Source: Corallochytrium limacisporum (taxonomy: Eukaryota; Opisthokonta). From it: a DNA stretch of 64,000 bases. How positions within the stretch are numbered: the stretch's first letter is position 1; each line of letters starts with the position of its first letter. The notes under the pieces are model-generated. The model was not told the DNA's origin and did no database searches. It worked only from the letters and a program-made list of their open reading frames with translations. Below, one piece after another: positions 30,863 to 42,436 of this stretch. The position numbers and the translations under genes were made by a program. Location: NCBI GenBank assembly GCA_002811645.1, contig PDIP01000001.1, forward strand, positions 201,083 through 265,082, given 5' to 3'.

Positions 30863-31279
30863 ATGACACAAAACGCAGCAGCCGCGGAGGCGGTGAAGCA
30901 GGCTCCCCGGATTTTGCGTCCGTTCGTTGGAAACCAGAGAATATTTGGAAACCGGGCTGCTCTGGCTATGGAGAACAAGGTCCCTGCTCTGGCCTACGTG
31001 AACGATGTCACAAACGCTGCACCGGGATTCAAGTGGGCACTGAGTATTGTGCCAATTCTGCAGGCCCTACAGGGACAGCCTCCAGTGGAGAATCTGGATC
31101 TGAAACAGAGTTGTGCTCTAGCATTTACTGGATACGTCTGGTCCTACTATGCCACGATCATTAAGCCTCAAAACGCGGGATCACGGGCTCTTATGGCTTG
31201 CAATCTAGCCATGGCTGCTGTGCACTCATACAATATTGCTCGGAAAGTTAACTACATGCGTGCTGAGGGTCAGCTGTAA
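30863..31279 (+). CDS. MPC2: Mitochondrial pyruvate carrier subunit (MPC2-like)
   Basis: A 138-residue protein of the mitochondrial pyruvate carrier family, which imports pyruvate across the inner membrane as a heterodimer with MPC1. The carrier core spans about residues 48-130: NAAPGFKWALSIVPILQAL, then LKQSCALAFTGYVWSYYATI, which corresponds to the family's QS-x-A-L-x-x-T-G-x-x-W-S-x-Y block. A further hydrophobic helix ends with YNIARKVNY. The 47-residue N-terminal extension is longer than in MPC1 and fits the MPC2/Mpc3 side. It could instead be a divergent MPC1. No partner subunit is in the window. Single exon, convergent with the IFT80-like frame (74 bp gap). Confidence 0.85.
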   Translation: MTQNAAAAEAVKQAPRILRPFVGNQRIFGNRAALAMENKVPALAYVNDVTNAAPGFKWALSIVPILQALQGQPPVENLDLKQSCALAFTGYVWSYYATIIKPQNAGSRALMACNLAMAAVHSYNIARKVNYMRAEGQL

Positions 31280-31353
31280 TTCCAAAAGCCTAAACATTGC
31301 AGGATCATGTCCTGCTTATTCATTGAATAGTGATACATTGATTATTGTTGTAG

Positions 31354-32373
31354 TCATACGAGATATCTGTCCGTTCGTCCAAGTGTCAGTATCGTGATCG
31401 TTTGGTTTCCCTCACCCTCCTCACTTTTCCACAGCCGACAAGTGTTGTCCTTTGATGCTGACACGAGTAGATCCCCGTTGTAGACAAAATTTGTGGCGAA
31501 AACATCAATGGTTACGACACCGATACTACCCTTCTGCGCACCTCCACGTATGGTGGCTGCCGCAAGTAGATCAACCACCGTCTCACGGCCTCCAGGACTG
31601 GCGACCAAAGCACAAAGAGATCCGGGCTCGTCTGCACTAATTACTCGTGTGCACAACGTGTGGCCACCATAGCTGACGCTGCGGTCCACTAGCGTCGCAA
31701 GCAAACCGCTGACCGTCACCCCACACACGCGGCTTCCGGTGCCACAGAATCCGAGGGCAGTGATGGTACCCCAGTCTCCAGTGTAATGGAGAGGCTGGGT
31801 GTCGCTTGCTATGGAACTTGCAGCTGCCATGCCGGGTCGAACAACGGAGTGGGTCCAACCACTCGCGTCGCAGAGACAGATGGCATTGTGGGAGCCGACA
31901 AGGACGATCCTAGGTCTTGAAGGTCCAGGAGGTAAGGCAACGGCTGTTACTGAGGCTGTCACCACCTGTAACCCGGCCGGCGATGAAGAATTGGGTGTGT
32001 TGCGCTTATTTCTGGGCTCACTCCACATGTTCCGCAAGCTGTTAGTTCCGAGAGATTGGGTGGTGACGGTCTGCATCATGGCAGGACTAACAAAAAGTTG
32101 GCGACCACCAAAATCCCAGATACGATATTTGCTTTCTTCACCACCACTAATGATACGCTGGAATGAAGTACTGGCATCGATTGAAGTGACAACCATGCCT
32201 CCGGCACTCACCCAGGAAGTTTTGTGCTCCGAGTTTGTCTGCAATGGAAGTACGGCGATTTCATGACCAGTTGCTGCCACTAGTGCGGCTGAACTGGACG
32301 CCACGGCGATTGATCCCCAACAAACCGCCCAGTTCCCGCCACAAAGCCAGCCACCGCCGCAGGAAACAGCCAC
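31354..32373 (-). CDS. IFT80-like WD40 protein, 5'-truncated (possible relic)
   Basis: A frame of 339 codons with WD40-type blades. Two segments closely resemble the intraflagellar transport protein IFT80: ISGGEESKYRIWDFGGRQLF and ICLCDASGWTHSVVRP (IFT80 has GGED-x-KY-x-VWD-x-x-GR and LCDK-x-GW at the same spacing). They are preceded by a WAVCWGS blade like IFT80's VAWGP. A C-terminal blade (LLVSASKDNTCRLWKSE) ends the protein; the second propeller and the helical tail of the roughly 770-residue family are absent. The 5' end is odd: the frame opens at a TAA with no ATG until codon 60 (32196), and the 400 bp up to the kinase gene contain no upstream coding. It may be a truncated survivor, a repurposed propeller, or a gene with an unseen short exon. 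WD40 identity is firm; IFT80 origin is likely but not proven. Confidence 0.55.
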   Translation of the reverse strand: MAVSCGGGWLCGGNWAVCWGSIAVASSSAALVAATGHEIAVLPLQTNSEHKTSWVSAGGMVVTSIDASTSFQRIISGGEESKYRIWDFGGRQLFVSPAMMQTVTTQSLGTNSLRNMWSEPRNKRNTPNSSSPAGLQVVTASVTAVALPPGPSRPRIVLVGSHNAICLCDASGWTHSVVRPGMAAASSIASDTQPLHYTGDWGTITALGFCGTGSRVCGVTVSGLLATLVDRSVSYGGHTLCTRVISADEPGSLCALVASPGGRETVVDLLAAATIRGGAQKGSIGVVTIDVFATNFVYNGDLLVSASKDNTCRLWKSEEGEGNQTITILTLGRTDRYLV

Positions 32374-32781
32374 TGATTTACAAGTTTAATCAAATACTTG
32401 ATTCATAAATTAGACCTGAATATACCACAAGAAGAGAATCAGAAGGGTCACACATTCACTATAGGAGTTGACTTGGTATCCAGGTTATTTTTATTGGCGA
32501 GTAAAAGGGGAAATCAATTCCAGGCAAGAATCGAACAAAAGTGTCGAGGTGAAACAATCAGCAATTTCCCCAGTCTCACCCATTATTCAATTCAGCCCGT
32601 GTTCCTTGTCAACCAAACACCAAAAGGAAAAAAAAAAAAATCTTTGATGGGGGATCGTTCGCTTAAAAAGTGTGCGCCCCGCACCGCGGGGTCCTTCTTT
32701 TTTGTGGTACATTCCACGTTTATTTCGATACGTCAAAAATCGTAACGATGGAATTGGGCTCAATAGCGCCAGAAATTTCTA
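32374..32781. other. Spacer between the IFT80-like frame and the kinase gene
   Basis: About 400 bp between two minus-strand genes. No reading frame that could supply the missing N-terminus of the IFT80-like protein is seen. An A12 run lies near 32629-32640. Confidence 0.5.
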
Positions 32782-34680
32782 TCACTCAAAGAGGTGCCAG
32801 AAGCGATCTGGACCCTGCTCCAGCAGTTCGGACAGCCGCTTTTCGGGGTACATGTCGTAATTGCTGGCATCACCAGGGCTGTCCAGCCGGGGAACGATTG
32901 GTGGACGGAGCTGCTGCTCGTCGACCATGCGCCAGTCCAGGCCTCCGAAGAAGGGATGCTGTTTGACATCGTCGACGCCGTCCACGAGGGCACCGATGCG
33001 TTGAGTCGGGTCGCGGGTCAGCAATTCGCTGATAAACTGCTTGCTGGTCTCCTCAATGTGAGAAGGGAACGAGACCGGGGCGGATAGGATCTTTTCGTAG
33101 ATGCGGAAAGTGTTCGAGTCTACAAACGGAGGGTAACCCACCAACATCTCGTAAGTCAGGATTCCCAGAGCCCACCAGTCCACGGCCTTGCCGTGCCCTT
33201 GGCTCTGGATAATTTCCGGAGCTAGGTACTCGGGCGTACCGCACAGGGTCCAGGTGCGATCAACAACGTGTTTTGCGAAGCCAAAATCCGTGATCTTGAC
33301 GTGACCACGGAAATCCAAAAGCAGATTCTCCGGCTTCAGGTCTCTGTAAATAATGTTCTGGCTGTGGAGGGAGTCCAGAGCAGAGGTCAACTCGGCAATG
33401 TAGAATCGCGCGACGTTGGGCAGGAAACGACCGGCCCGACGCAGGTGCGTGAACAGCTCGCCGCCTGCGACGTACTCAAGGACAAAGTACAGTCGTTGCG
33501 AATCCTGGAAGTTGGCAAACATGCGCACAATGAAAGGACTGCGGATGGTGGACAGGAGTTTTCTCTCGGAGTTAAAGTGCTCCACTTGTTTCATGCGCAC
33601 AATGTGCTCCTTGTGCATCATCTTGACGGCAAAGTAGCCTCCATACTTCTTCTCCTGGGCGAGAATGACACGGCCAAAGGTGCCAATGCCGATGGTACGC
33701 AACAGCTCGAAGCTGTCAACACTAATTTTCGGTGGTGTACGCCTAAGGTGCGACTGCTGCTGTGCTTGAGCCATGGGTGGCATCTTCACAGGAACGGTTG
33801 CCAAAGAATGGCGCTGGACCCTAACCACATGTCCATGGATGTTGCGCTTAGCACCAACCATCTGGGGGGTCAGACCGTCGCTTGCCTTGCGTTTACGGCT
33901 GTCGGACTCGATGATACTGTTGCTGCTGGACACGCTAAGGCCTTCATGGCTGTCAATGGAGGCTCTTAGGTGCGTCTTCGGAGCAGCAGCGACCCGCGCT
34001 GCTGCTGTCTGTGCTTGTTGCATCTGTGGTTGGAATGCCTGAGGCAAGGAGGTTCGCGGCGATGTGTTTCTGCGGTACTTTGAGAGGAGCTCATGGTTGT
34101 CGCTGCTGTGGCCACCAACCGTAGGAGGCGGAACGAACGGGGGCAGGATTCCAGGCTGTTGTGTTGTCGAAGATGCCATCATCTGCGGTTGTTGGAAGAG
34201 AACAGGTCGATTAATGGAAGCGGTGTTGCTTCCCTTCCGTGTTGAAGCCGACGAAGAGCCAGAGAGTCTGAGAATAGTCTGTTGGCTGCTCTCTGATCCC
34301 GCAATGCTGGTGCGACTGGCGAAGTTCTTTCCCATCTGGTTGCATACGGCATCCCCCATAACGGACGATAGACTCCCTTCCGATGCCCGGGTAGAGCCAT
34401 CGGAGGAATCTGTCATTGATGTGGAATAGCTCCGCTGGGAGGATGATCTGTTACTCTGAGGGAACATGTATGCGTTGGGTGAAAGCTGATGCCCTTGCTC
34501 GGCAGGCTCGTATCCCTTTCCAAGCGCAGTCGTGCGCTCTGTTGATGTTGTCCCGTCATCACTACTGTTGCTGCGGTCATCACTATAGGAATGCCGGTGC
34601 AATATGGTTTCCTGCTGCGCCCGCGCAGTTTGCCCAGCACCACTGTCGCTTATCGTGTTTTGGTGTAGGACGCCTTCCAT
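32782..34680 (-). CDS. PKA-type AGC protein kinase catalytic subunit
   Basis: A 632-residue protein with a serine/glutamine-rich N-terminal extension of about 320 residues and a C-terminal kinase domain most like cAMP-dependent protein kinase. All key elements are present: the glycine loop GIGTFGRV, the ATP-anchoring lysine in YFAVKMMHKE, catalytic loop YRDLKPEN (near residue 445), the magnesium loop DFGFAKH, and a PKA-type activation segment RTWTLCGTPEYLAPE with its threonine. The C-terminal tail ends FWHLFE, resembling the FxxF end of PKA. Fungal PKA catalytic subunits often have long N-terminal extensions, which agrees. It probably acts in nutrient/cAMP signalling with a regulatory subunit not encoded here. 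PRKX-like kinases are the main alternative. Single exon. Confidence 0.93.
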   Translation of the reverse strand: MEGVLHQNTISDSGAGQTARAQQETILHRHSYSDDRSNSSDDGTTSTERTTALGKGYEPAEQGHQLSPNAYMFPQSNRSSSQRSYSTSMTDSSDGSTRASEGSLSSVMGDAVCNQMGKNFASRTSIAGSESSQQTILRLSGSSSASTRKGSNTASINRPVLFQQPQMMASSTTQQPGILPPFVPPPTVGGHSSDNHELLSKYRRNTSPRTSLPQAFQPQMQQAQTAAARVAAAPKTHLRASIDSHEGLSVSSSNSIIESDSRKRKASDGLTPQMVGAKRNIHGHVVRVQRHSLATVPVKMPPMAQAQQQSHLRRTPPKISVDSFELLRTIGIGTFGRVILAQEKKYGGYFAVKMMHKEHIVRMKQVEHFNSERKLLSTIRSPFIVRMFANFQDSQRLYFVLEYVAGGELFTHLRRAGRFLPNVARFYIAELTSALDSLHSQNIIYRDLKPENLLLDFRGHVKITDFGFAKHVVDRTWTLCGTPEYLAPEIIQSQGHGKAVDWWALGILTYEMLVGYPPFVDSNTFRIYEKILSAPVSFPSHIEETSKQFISELLTRDPTQRIGALVDGVDDVKQHPFFGGLDWRMVDEQQLRPPIVPRLDSPGDASNYDMYPEKRLSELLEQGPDRFWHLFE

Positions 34681-36875
34681 TGTTTGGACAGGTATGTGTT
34701 GCCTATTTCTGATATTTACAACATGCGTCGATCTACTTCACCTTTTTCATTATTACTTCCAAGCGTTACTTCTCCCTACTCGAATGTCTGTTCCGTTGTA
34801 CGTTGCGCAGATTAAAATTAGGATTTGTAGCTCTTTGCCTTCCCTTCCTATCTTTATCTCAATGGTAGACTCTTGAAAGCTCTCGAGATCTCTCAACCTA
34901 TACTACTCTGTGCTGCTTTGATACCCGTGGTGTTTCTAACGTTTCAGCCGAACAATATCGCTATACAAGATTGCCATCAACCTCTTCATACCTGACAAAA
35001 CTATTCAGAATGACCCATACTTCACCTAAGCATCTGGCCACCTCATCATTATCACAATGTATAACTTTGTAGAAATTTCGATGCAACGGACCCTGGAATC
35101 ACCGCAGATTGCTATCTCAGGTCACCCGGAAAAATCTCGTCCGCAAGAAAGCTCACGGGTTACATCAATCCCAAGAGAGTTACCTCCATCAAAAGACTGC
35201 GTGTCTGTTTTCAACGGGCGGTTGTACCGGTGCCTCCTGCACGGGGAGGAGGAGGGGGGCGGTCCACCGGACACAGTTTAAGAATAGAAATCTCACACTC
35301 CCATTCATCATCTATAGGTAGCGGCCTGTCTTAGTGCTTTGCAACCCCTCCTCCCCCTCCCCGCTTTTTAGCGTTCTTGCTTCCCCCCCCCTTCTCCTCC
35401 GCTCGCTCTCGCTCTCTCTCCTCCCTGCACCCCTTTCCCCCCCCCCTCCCCGGGTCTTCTCCCTTCCCCCATGCCTACGAATTCGCAAGATTATTGGGAC
35501 CGGACAGATACGTCCTCTTGTCCACTCTAGCATTTTCCTTATCGCAATTTTGGTATTGAGCACATTGCTGAAATGCAGGAACGCATCTGCGGTGCGGGTT
35601 AATTTCCGTAACTTCCTTTTCCGAAAGGTCACTCACCATTTGCGCTCCGTCCCTCCCCCGGGCCGGTGCCTACTTCACCCCCCCTTCCCACTTTCTCCCG
35701 GTAAATGAGAGACTTTTTCCGACGAACCAGGGGCCAATCAAGAAACCATAGCAAAAGCATATTATACGGAAACACAGCCCAAGAAGAAACCAAGGGGAAA
35801 ACCAAAGAAAAGGAAGGGAGGAACGGGCCATAATTTATTATTCACAAAAAGAAAAAAGATGGGGACTGTTGTGTTTTTCCGGGAAAGCAAACCAGAAGGA
35901 AAAATTAGGGGAAGTAGACAAAGGTGGAAAATCTAGGAGAAGGGGAAAATAAAAAGGAACCATCGTACTTATAGAGAGTGTACGCTTAGGACTTGTGCCG
36001 CCCGCCCATACGCTCCTCACTCTTGTGTCACGCCCGTCGATTAACTATTATTCTGGACGTTCTGTGCTTTGCCCCCCCCCCCTTTTCTTCTCGCCTTCCC
36101 CCCACACCTCTCTCTCCCTCTCGCGGTGGATCCTCCCCGTTCCTTCACGCGAACCGCGGAGCATAGAGATCTACTCAATATTGCGAGTATGTAGCAGATT
36201 TGCGTAAATATAAAAGTTATATAAGGATGTGGACAACTGACACATCGCTACCTATCATCCATCTGCCAACAAAGTGGCTGGATCTCATCTAATTTTCTTG
36301 TCCGCTATTTGTTTCTAGATTCTCGGCCGGTGCACCGTCTTGTCGCTCTCTCTCTGTCTCTTCTCTCCCCCCCCCGGGGGGAGGGTGTATCACGGCGTTT
36401 TCGAGCGCGTGGGACGGGCTAATGCACACACACACACACACACCCCAATCCCCCGGTGTGGTAGTTCACTCGTACGCCTGTTACGAATATACGCAATTGA
36501 TTTAGTATTAAACGTATTGACCTACTGGACCTAGGGACAGGGTCTGCTTTTGCACATAAATTCCGGGCCGGGCGGCTGCCACATCTTTGGCCTGCGAGAG
36601 GAGCAAAGATCTGTCCGTTGTTCGGCCTCGTTTCAGCTTACCCTGCCAATCACAAACCGATCCTGATTTCGGTACTGAAACAATAGCATGGTTGAAATTT
36701 TGATGAATCAAATAGGAAAACTAAAGACCTGGGGTATCGGGGGGTACACCATTGGAATCTCTGCGTGCTTGGTGGGGGTGGAAGGGAATGGGGGTTTAGC
36801 GGGGGGGAGGTGTGGGTGTGGGATGTGCACTATTTACGCCGAAGGAAACCGGGTCGACCCAGCCGCACGCAGTGT

Positions 36876-36915
36876 GAGTGTGTGTGTGTGTGTGTGTGCC
36901 TCTCTCTCTCTCTCG
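36876..36915. repeat. Compound (GT)n(CT)n microsatellite
   Basis: A GT run changes directly to a CT run within the gene desert. Confidence 0.85.
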
Positions 36916-38856
36916 CTCGTTCTCTCTGCCTCTGTGTCTCCCGGTGCTCTGTCGCTGTCCTTCTCTGTCTCAGTGTGCCCGCTCTCTTCTCCCCGTTCCC
37001 CCCCCCCTGGCCTCCCCCTTCTCCCGTAAAATGCTTCTCTGTCTCCCGTAACACCACCACCAACCCCAAAATGACAAAAATTAGGATGTTTTGGGCAGGG
37101 GCTAGAAACGGCAGCACAGTAACCACCGAAGCCTTTTGCCCCGAGGCACAGGGCCCGGGAGCACTGAGATACACGCACTCTCGGTCCCTCCTCTTTGCTT
37201 GGGTCAGGAGGAAGGGAAGGAAGCCCTGCCCCCGCCGGGAAGGAAGGGGTAGCGGGGAGAGCGGCAGAGAGACAGAGCCAGCGATCGAAGTGTGTACAAT
37301 GAGGAGGTGCGCTCAGTTTCCGGTTCCTTAGAGACACCGTGGTCCTTTTTTTTTCTTTTCTTTGGTGCCACCCCCGTTTTTTATTTTCTTGCCCGGCGAT
37401 TTCTTTTTTTTTTCATAGTTTTGTATCTCTTTGTTTTGTTTTCTCCATAATACTTTGTTTTACCCTTTTTCTCCTCTCTATATTCTACACTCGGCGGTGA
37501 ACCCGTTACACGCCGGCATTCTGTTTGTGGTTCCCCCCCCCCTCCCGCGAGAGATTCCTTCCCCTTTTTTTTTCCTATTCTATCCGTCTGCATCCCTTTC
37601 GCTATATCATAGAGATTGATCTAATATCCTAGGACAGAAGGGAAAAAGAAACAAGGGGATTGATCAATTGTTGGCAAGCGACTGGAACAAACCAACACCG
37701 CCCACCCACCACCGTTCCCCTTTTTGGTTTTATTCTGTTTTCTTGTGCGTGTGTTGGGGGGTTGTTGGGGGTGGCATGTGTTCTCCTCATGGTCTTTGAA
37801 AGCAATGGCGGCCTTATAGTGAGCCAACCGCGTTCTTGATGCGCCCGTTCGTATCCTTGTGCCTCTCCACGGGGAGTTTCTTTCCACTGTACTCGTTGTG
37901 TTGGGTGCGCTCCGTCAAGAGGACTGTATGACTGGATGTTGGTTCGATTCTCTGTTCTTCCCAATCACTCATTTATGGTCCAATTTCTGCTCTGCGAGAG
38001 ACATAAACGGGTCATTCCGGCTGGTACCCACCCCAGAGAAGAAAACTCCATAATGACCCGGCCTGCAGAACACAAGTTCGTCAAGGGATTTTGGAGATTG
38101 GCAGTGGGGCCCTTCTTCTGGTCCAACAGCCAACCTCGCTAACCACCCCCCCTTCCTTTAAGATTGTTCCTCTCGTGCTTAATGTCCAAGCTCTTTAAGC
38201 GCGTTCATCCATACAAACGGGCGTCTCCTACAAACACTTCGCCATGCTGCGCCTCGTCTTCTCAACACTCGTCGGTGTGCAAGTCATGTCTCTGTGTCTT
38301 CTCCTCCCGTCTCTTCCCCCCCTCCCCCGGGCGATGGTTCAAATTTTTCTTCCGATCTTTCTTCTCTGTTGCTTGGAGAGGAGAATCTACCCTACGGATC
38401 GCTGGGTACTTTCAGTATAGAAATCGCGGTCGGTGGGTTGCTGTCACCTGCTGCTCTGTCCCCTCGCTCGTTTCATCGCTCATTGCCTTTTCGGACGGCG
38501 CTTCTCTCCCTCCCTCTGTAACCACTCAGCAGCACTGTGCCACACACTAGACTTCAGACACCCCTGGTGTGAGAAAAACGCAACCTCACCGCACACACAT
38601 TCAGTACCGAGGAGCCAAGCAGCATAGCACCTAACAGGGTGGACCTGTTTAGAAAACATTTACTTCCATCCTCGAGACACACCACCGGACAGAGAGTGAC
38701 TTGGGCGAGCGAAATTTTTCCTTTGGGTGTCCCGTCCGCGCTCGTTGTCGGTCCCCTGGTAATTCTTTTTGGTTTTTTTTCAGTTTCCCCATTCCTTCTC
38801 TTCTTCAAGGGGCCCTTCGCCCTTGATGCCGCGAGACCGTTATTCGGACACCTCCC

Positions 38857-39091
38857 NNNNNNNNNNNNNNNNNNNNNNNNNNNNNNNNNNNNNNNNNNNN
38901 NNNNNNNNNNNNNNNNNNNNNNNNNNNNNNNNNNNNNNNNNNNNNNNNNNNNNNNNNNNNNNNNNNNNNNNNNNNNNNNNNNNNNNNNNNNNNNNNNNNN
39001 NNNNNNNNNNNNNNNNNNNNNNNNNNNNNNNNNNNNNNNNNNNNNNNNNNNNNNNNNNNNNNNNNNNNNNNNNNNNNNNNNNNNNNNNNNN
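38857..39091. other. Assembly gap (235 N)
   Basis: A run of N in the gene desert, beginning just after a CCTCCC stretch. Confidence 0.98.
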
Positions 39092-39505
39092 ACCATACTC
39101 GCTTGACCACCCACCCCATCCCCGCGGGGCATTTCCTCCTCGTTCCTTTATTTTCTTTTTTTTTCATAGCCTACGTCAAAGACACTCAGACCAATTGCCC
39201 AGCATTGGCCACGAGAACGCAAGAGAAAACGTGCATGGTGGTGCCTCCATAGCCGTTCGTACGCGCATGGTCCCCTAGTACCTCTCTGTGTGGCCATGGG
39301 CCCCCCCCCCCAAACCGCACATTTCACCCAGCGCTTCCAGTACAGTGACAATTGCCGCGTCCAGTGGTATCCAACCAACCAAACGCGCCCATCGACTCTC
39401 CTTGGCCTCTTGATTCAATGCCAGGGAAAATAGCTGGGAGAAACCGCCATCTGCTGCGCCATGGCGTGCAAGCCCAGGGAATAAAGTATGCGGTACGTTG
39501 TTGCC

Positions 39506-39573
39506 AGCACGGCCTGCGTATAATACCGCTAGATTTTATACGCTGTCCCTAAACCATTGCGCCAGGCCGTGCT
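39506..39573. other. Nested inverted repeats (cruciform or structured RNA)
   Basis: An outer perfect 10-bp stem, AGCACGGCCT (39506-39515) with AGGCCGTGCT (39564-39573), encloses directly adjoining inner 8-bp arms GCGTATAA (39516-39523) and TTATACGC (39536-39543) around a 12-base loop. A further GTCCCT/AGGGAC pair (39545-39550, 39579-39584) overlaps it. It could form a cruciform or a structured transcript. It is not a tRNA that I can fold. Confidence 0.45.
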
Positions 39574-40355
39574 CAATCAGGGACAAAAAAAGCAATCTCC
39601 ATGTTTTTGCGGCGCATGCTTCGAAGGTCTAGGGTTGCCGGAGGAATGGATCCGTTATGGTGCATTCTCCCATTGGATGCTTGGATGCTTGAAGACACGG
39701 AGAAATCCCTTTCCTTCGTTTGTTCTTTTGGTTTCCTTCCGGTTTCCGGACGGTTTCGGTTGCGTAGTTTTTGTATGATGAAAGCCACTCCTAAGAGGCT
39801 ATAGAGAGGCACCTAAATGGTCATCGACGAAGGCGCACGGGCTGCCGGAACCGGTGATACGCATAGGTAGAGTATGGTAGGAGCACATGTCGGCAACGGA
39901 CCAGAAATTATGAGGGTGCGTGCACTCGATATGGATGAGTTGGACATCAAAAACAATAATTGAGGGAACCACTGACTGCTATACCTCTGCTGATGAGCGT
40001 AATAGATAGTCCACGTACCCGGCTAGGTCCTAGGAAATAGTAGTATTACCACATATGATTCAGGTATTCGTGCATGACACATGATGTTTGGCAATGGAAT
40101 GGTATGTGCCCAAGAACTGGTGTACGGGCCCCCAACGGTATCATGGATATGCTAGATCGATTCCAACGGATTGTACGGTATGTGGAAAGGCAATGGAAAA
40201 CGGCCGCCCAATCATAGTCGACAGTGGTGGTGGATCTACAAGAAAAGTGGACAGCAAACATCCACCCCATGGATGAGGAGACGAGGTGATGGACAAGGTA
40301 AGGAATGCCGCCAACGAAAGGCCACAGAACAAGTGAATAAGTTATACCAGTAGCT

Positions 40356-40511
40356 ATGAACTGCACGCAGTGCACGGAGCGTCTGTTCGGGGACTCATCG
40401 CCGCAGCGAAGTCTAACCTATTTACGTCTCCCCAACAACGACGCGCCCCTTTTGGTGACCAGCGATAAAGAAGATGAGCAATTTTGGTACTCAATGTACT
40501 GTCTGTTTTAG
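40356..40511 (+). other. Short coding-like frame, uncertain
   Basis: An ATG frame of 51 residues starting MNCTQCTERLFGD, with one CxxC pair and a balanced composition (EDEQFWYSMYCLF at the end). It follows a GTAAGG donor-like site (near 40299) and a TATACCAG acceptor-like site (near 40350). No family is recognised; it may be an exon, a decayed gene end, or chance. Confidence 0.15.
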
Positions 40512-42436
40512 TCATCTGCTCTCATCATCATTCTCTTGCTTCTCTCGTATTCTCCTTCTGCTGATTGTGTGAATGTTGACCATGAACTCGCCAGCAGAGC
40601 TCGGGCAGCACATGCGGGTCGATCAGCGTATTAAAAGATGTCAGTATATATTATTATTCAATATTTGTATCCAACATTGAATATTTACAACTAGTACGTA
40701 TGATTAAAAATCTCCCTGCCACCTCCCCCCCCCCTTCCTCCTCCTCCTCCTTCTCTCTTGTGTCGGCTTGGAGTATCTCCAGGAAACCAACAATATCACC
40801 TGTGTTCTTCTCCATTCATTCTTCTCCCTCTCTGTCCCCTCCTGTTCAACCGCGTTCCCTGCCCAGCGAATGAAGCGAAGCGCCGAGACGGAGCAGGAGC
40901 GGAGAGTTTTTTCGCGTTGGTTGCCGTGAGGATTTCCTTCGTTCCTCCAAAAGTGAAAACCGCTGAAAATTAATACGCAAGATTGGGAGAGCCTCCCCGG
41001 TACCGAGTTTCCTTCCCCCTGGCAAACTCTCTTATTTTTTTTTCGGTCTGTGTTGCTTTGAGTGTGTGTTTTGGGCGTGTGCTTTTGGCCTTGGGGACCC
41101 GTTCTCTCAGCTTGTGGTACGGCCAGTTCTTTCCTCTGAGGCCCCTGAAAAATTGCCCCATAAGGTCATAAAGAGTCTATATATTCTTGATAGTGAAGAT
41201 GATTTTACCATGTCGGAGGAGGTATGCATGTAATCACCTGCTAATAGATGGAGAATATGCGTAAATGAAGCCGAGCAGGTCAAGATCGAAGGGAGATTAT
41301 ATAGGAGATTAAATAACCATCCCATTTCTACGAGGTACCGTAAGTACTAAACGCTGGCCCGTGTTCTCCTCGTAACATTGACTCGGTTTCAACATTTGGC
41401 GAGGATGAGGCAAGCGGAAAATCGTCTGCGGAAGGTCCAAAAAATACCGGCGGATCAGATCAATTCGGTGGCCTGCAAACCTATGCATTAGATACCCAAG
41501 TAACACCCCAACAACACAACACGGAACAACGACCGGACTTTGGGAGAGCAAAGTTGGGGGGAGGGGGATATCTCAAACCAAATGGCATGACGGCGACCAA
41601 AAAAAAAAGTACGGCTTCAATTTCTCCCGAGGACAAAAATCTTAAGCCGCAAAACTTGACCCCTTACTATCTACCCAGCAATAAAAACAAACGGGAACTC
41701 CCAAAACTTATGAACCAAACCCAAAAAAGAAAAGAAAAGAAAAAAACAAAAACGTAACAGTTCCCAATCAAAATGGCAAGAAAGGGCAGGCACGTACCTA
41801 CGGGACCTTCCGGCGGGGAGACAATCAAACACACAAATATTAAATGATACACACGCCGAGCAGCAAAAAAAAAAGAAAAAAAAAAAGAAAAAAAGAGGGG
41901 GGGCCCTATTGACCGCGGTTACACTGTACTGATTGTTTCCATACAATTCATTGCTCAGCAACCAGCCCGACACGACAAGCTTTAGTGGCAATTTGTGGGC
42001 AACCAAGGGCAAAAAGAGAGGGAAGGGGGGGGGGCCAAAGGAGATTATCATGAGAAGACGAGGAGAGCCAGCCAACAAAGGGCAAGAAAATCTTAAATGG
42101 GGAAGGAGTGAGCAAGTGGCCAAGGGAGAGAGTGAGGGGGGGGGGGGCCAGGAGACCACCGCCCTACCCAACTCCCGGAGTTCCTCCCGCAGGCCGACCG
42201 CGAATCCCCCCCCTCCCCTCCCGGTCCCTCCACACCGGGGAAACGGGGGAGACGCCGCGGTGTGGTGAAAGCGGAGCGCGACCGTCCGTTTGCCCCTTCT
42301 TCATTCAAGTACAGTCATGCAAGTTGAGGTGCAATATTATCAGCTTGTACAATAGTAAGCAGTATATTCAGTATATTTATAGGTCTATTCGACTATGTGA
42401 CACCTATAGAATTCACTGGAACATGGCCGTCCCCCT

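Noticed and set aside
37800-37960. Possible tRNA genes, from GGTTCGATTC and TTCGTATCC strings
   Set aside because: No matching acceptor or anticodon stems could be paired around them.
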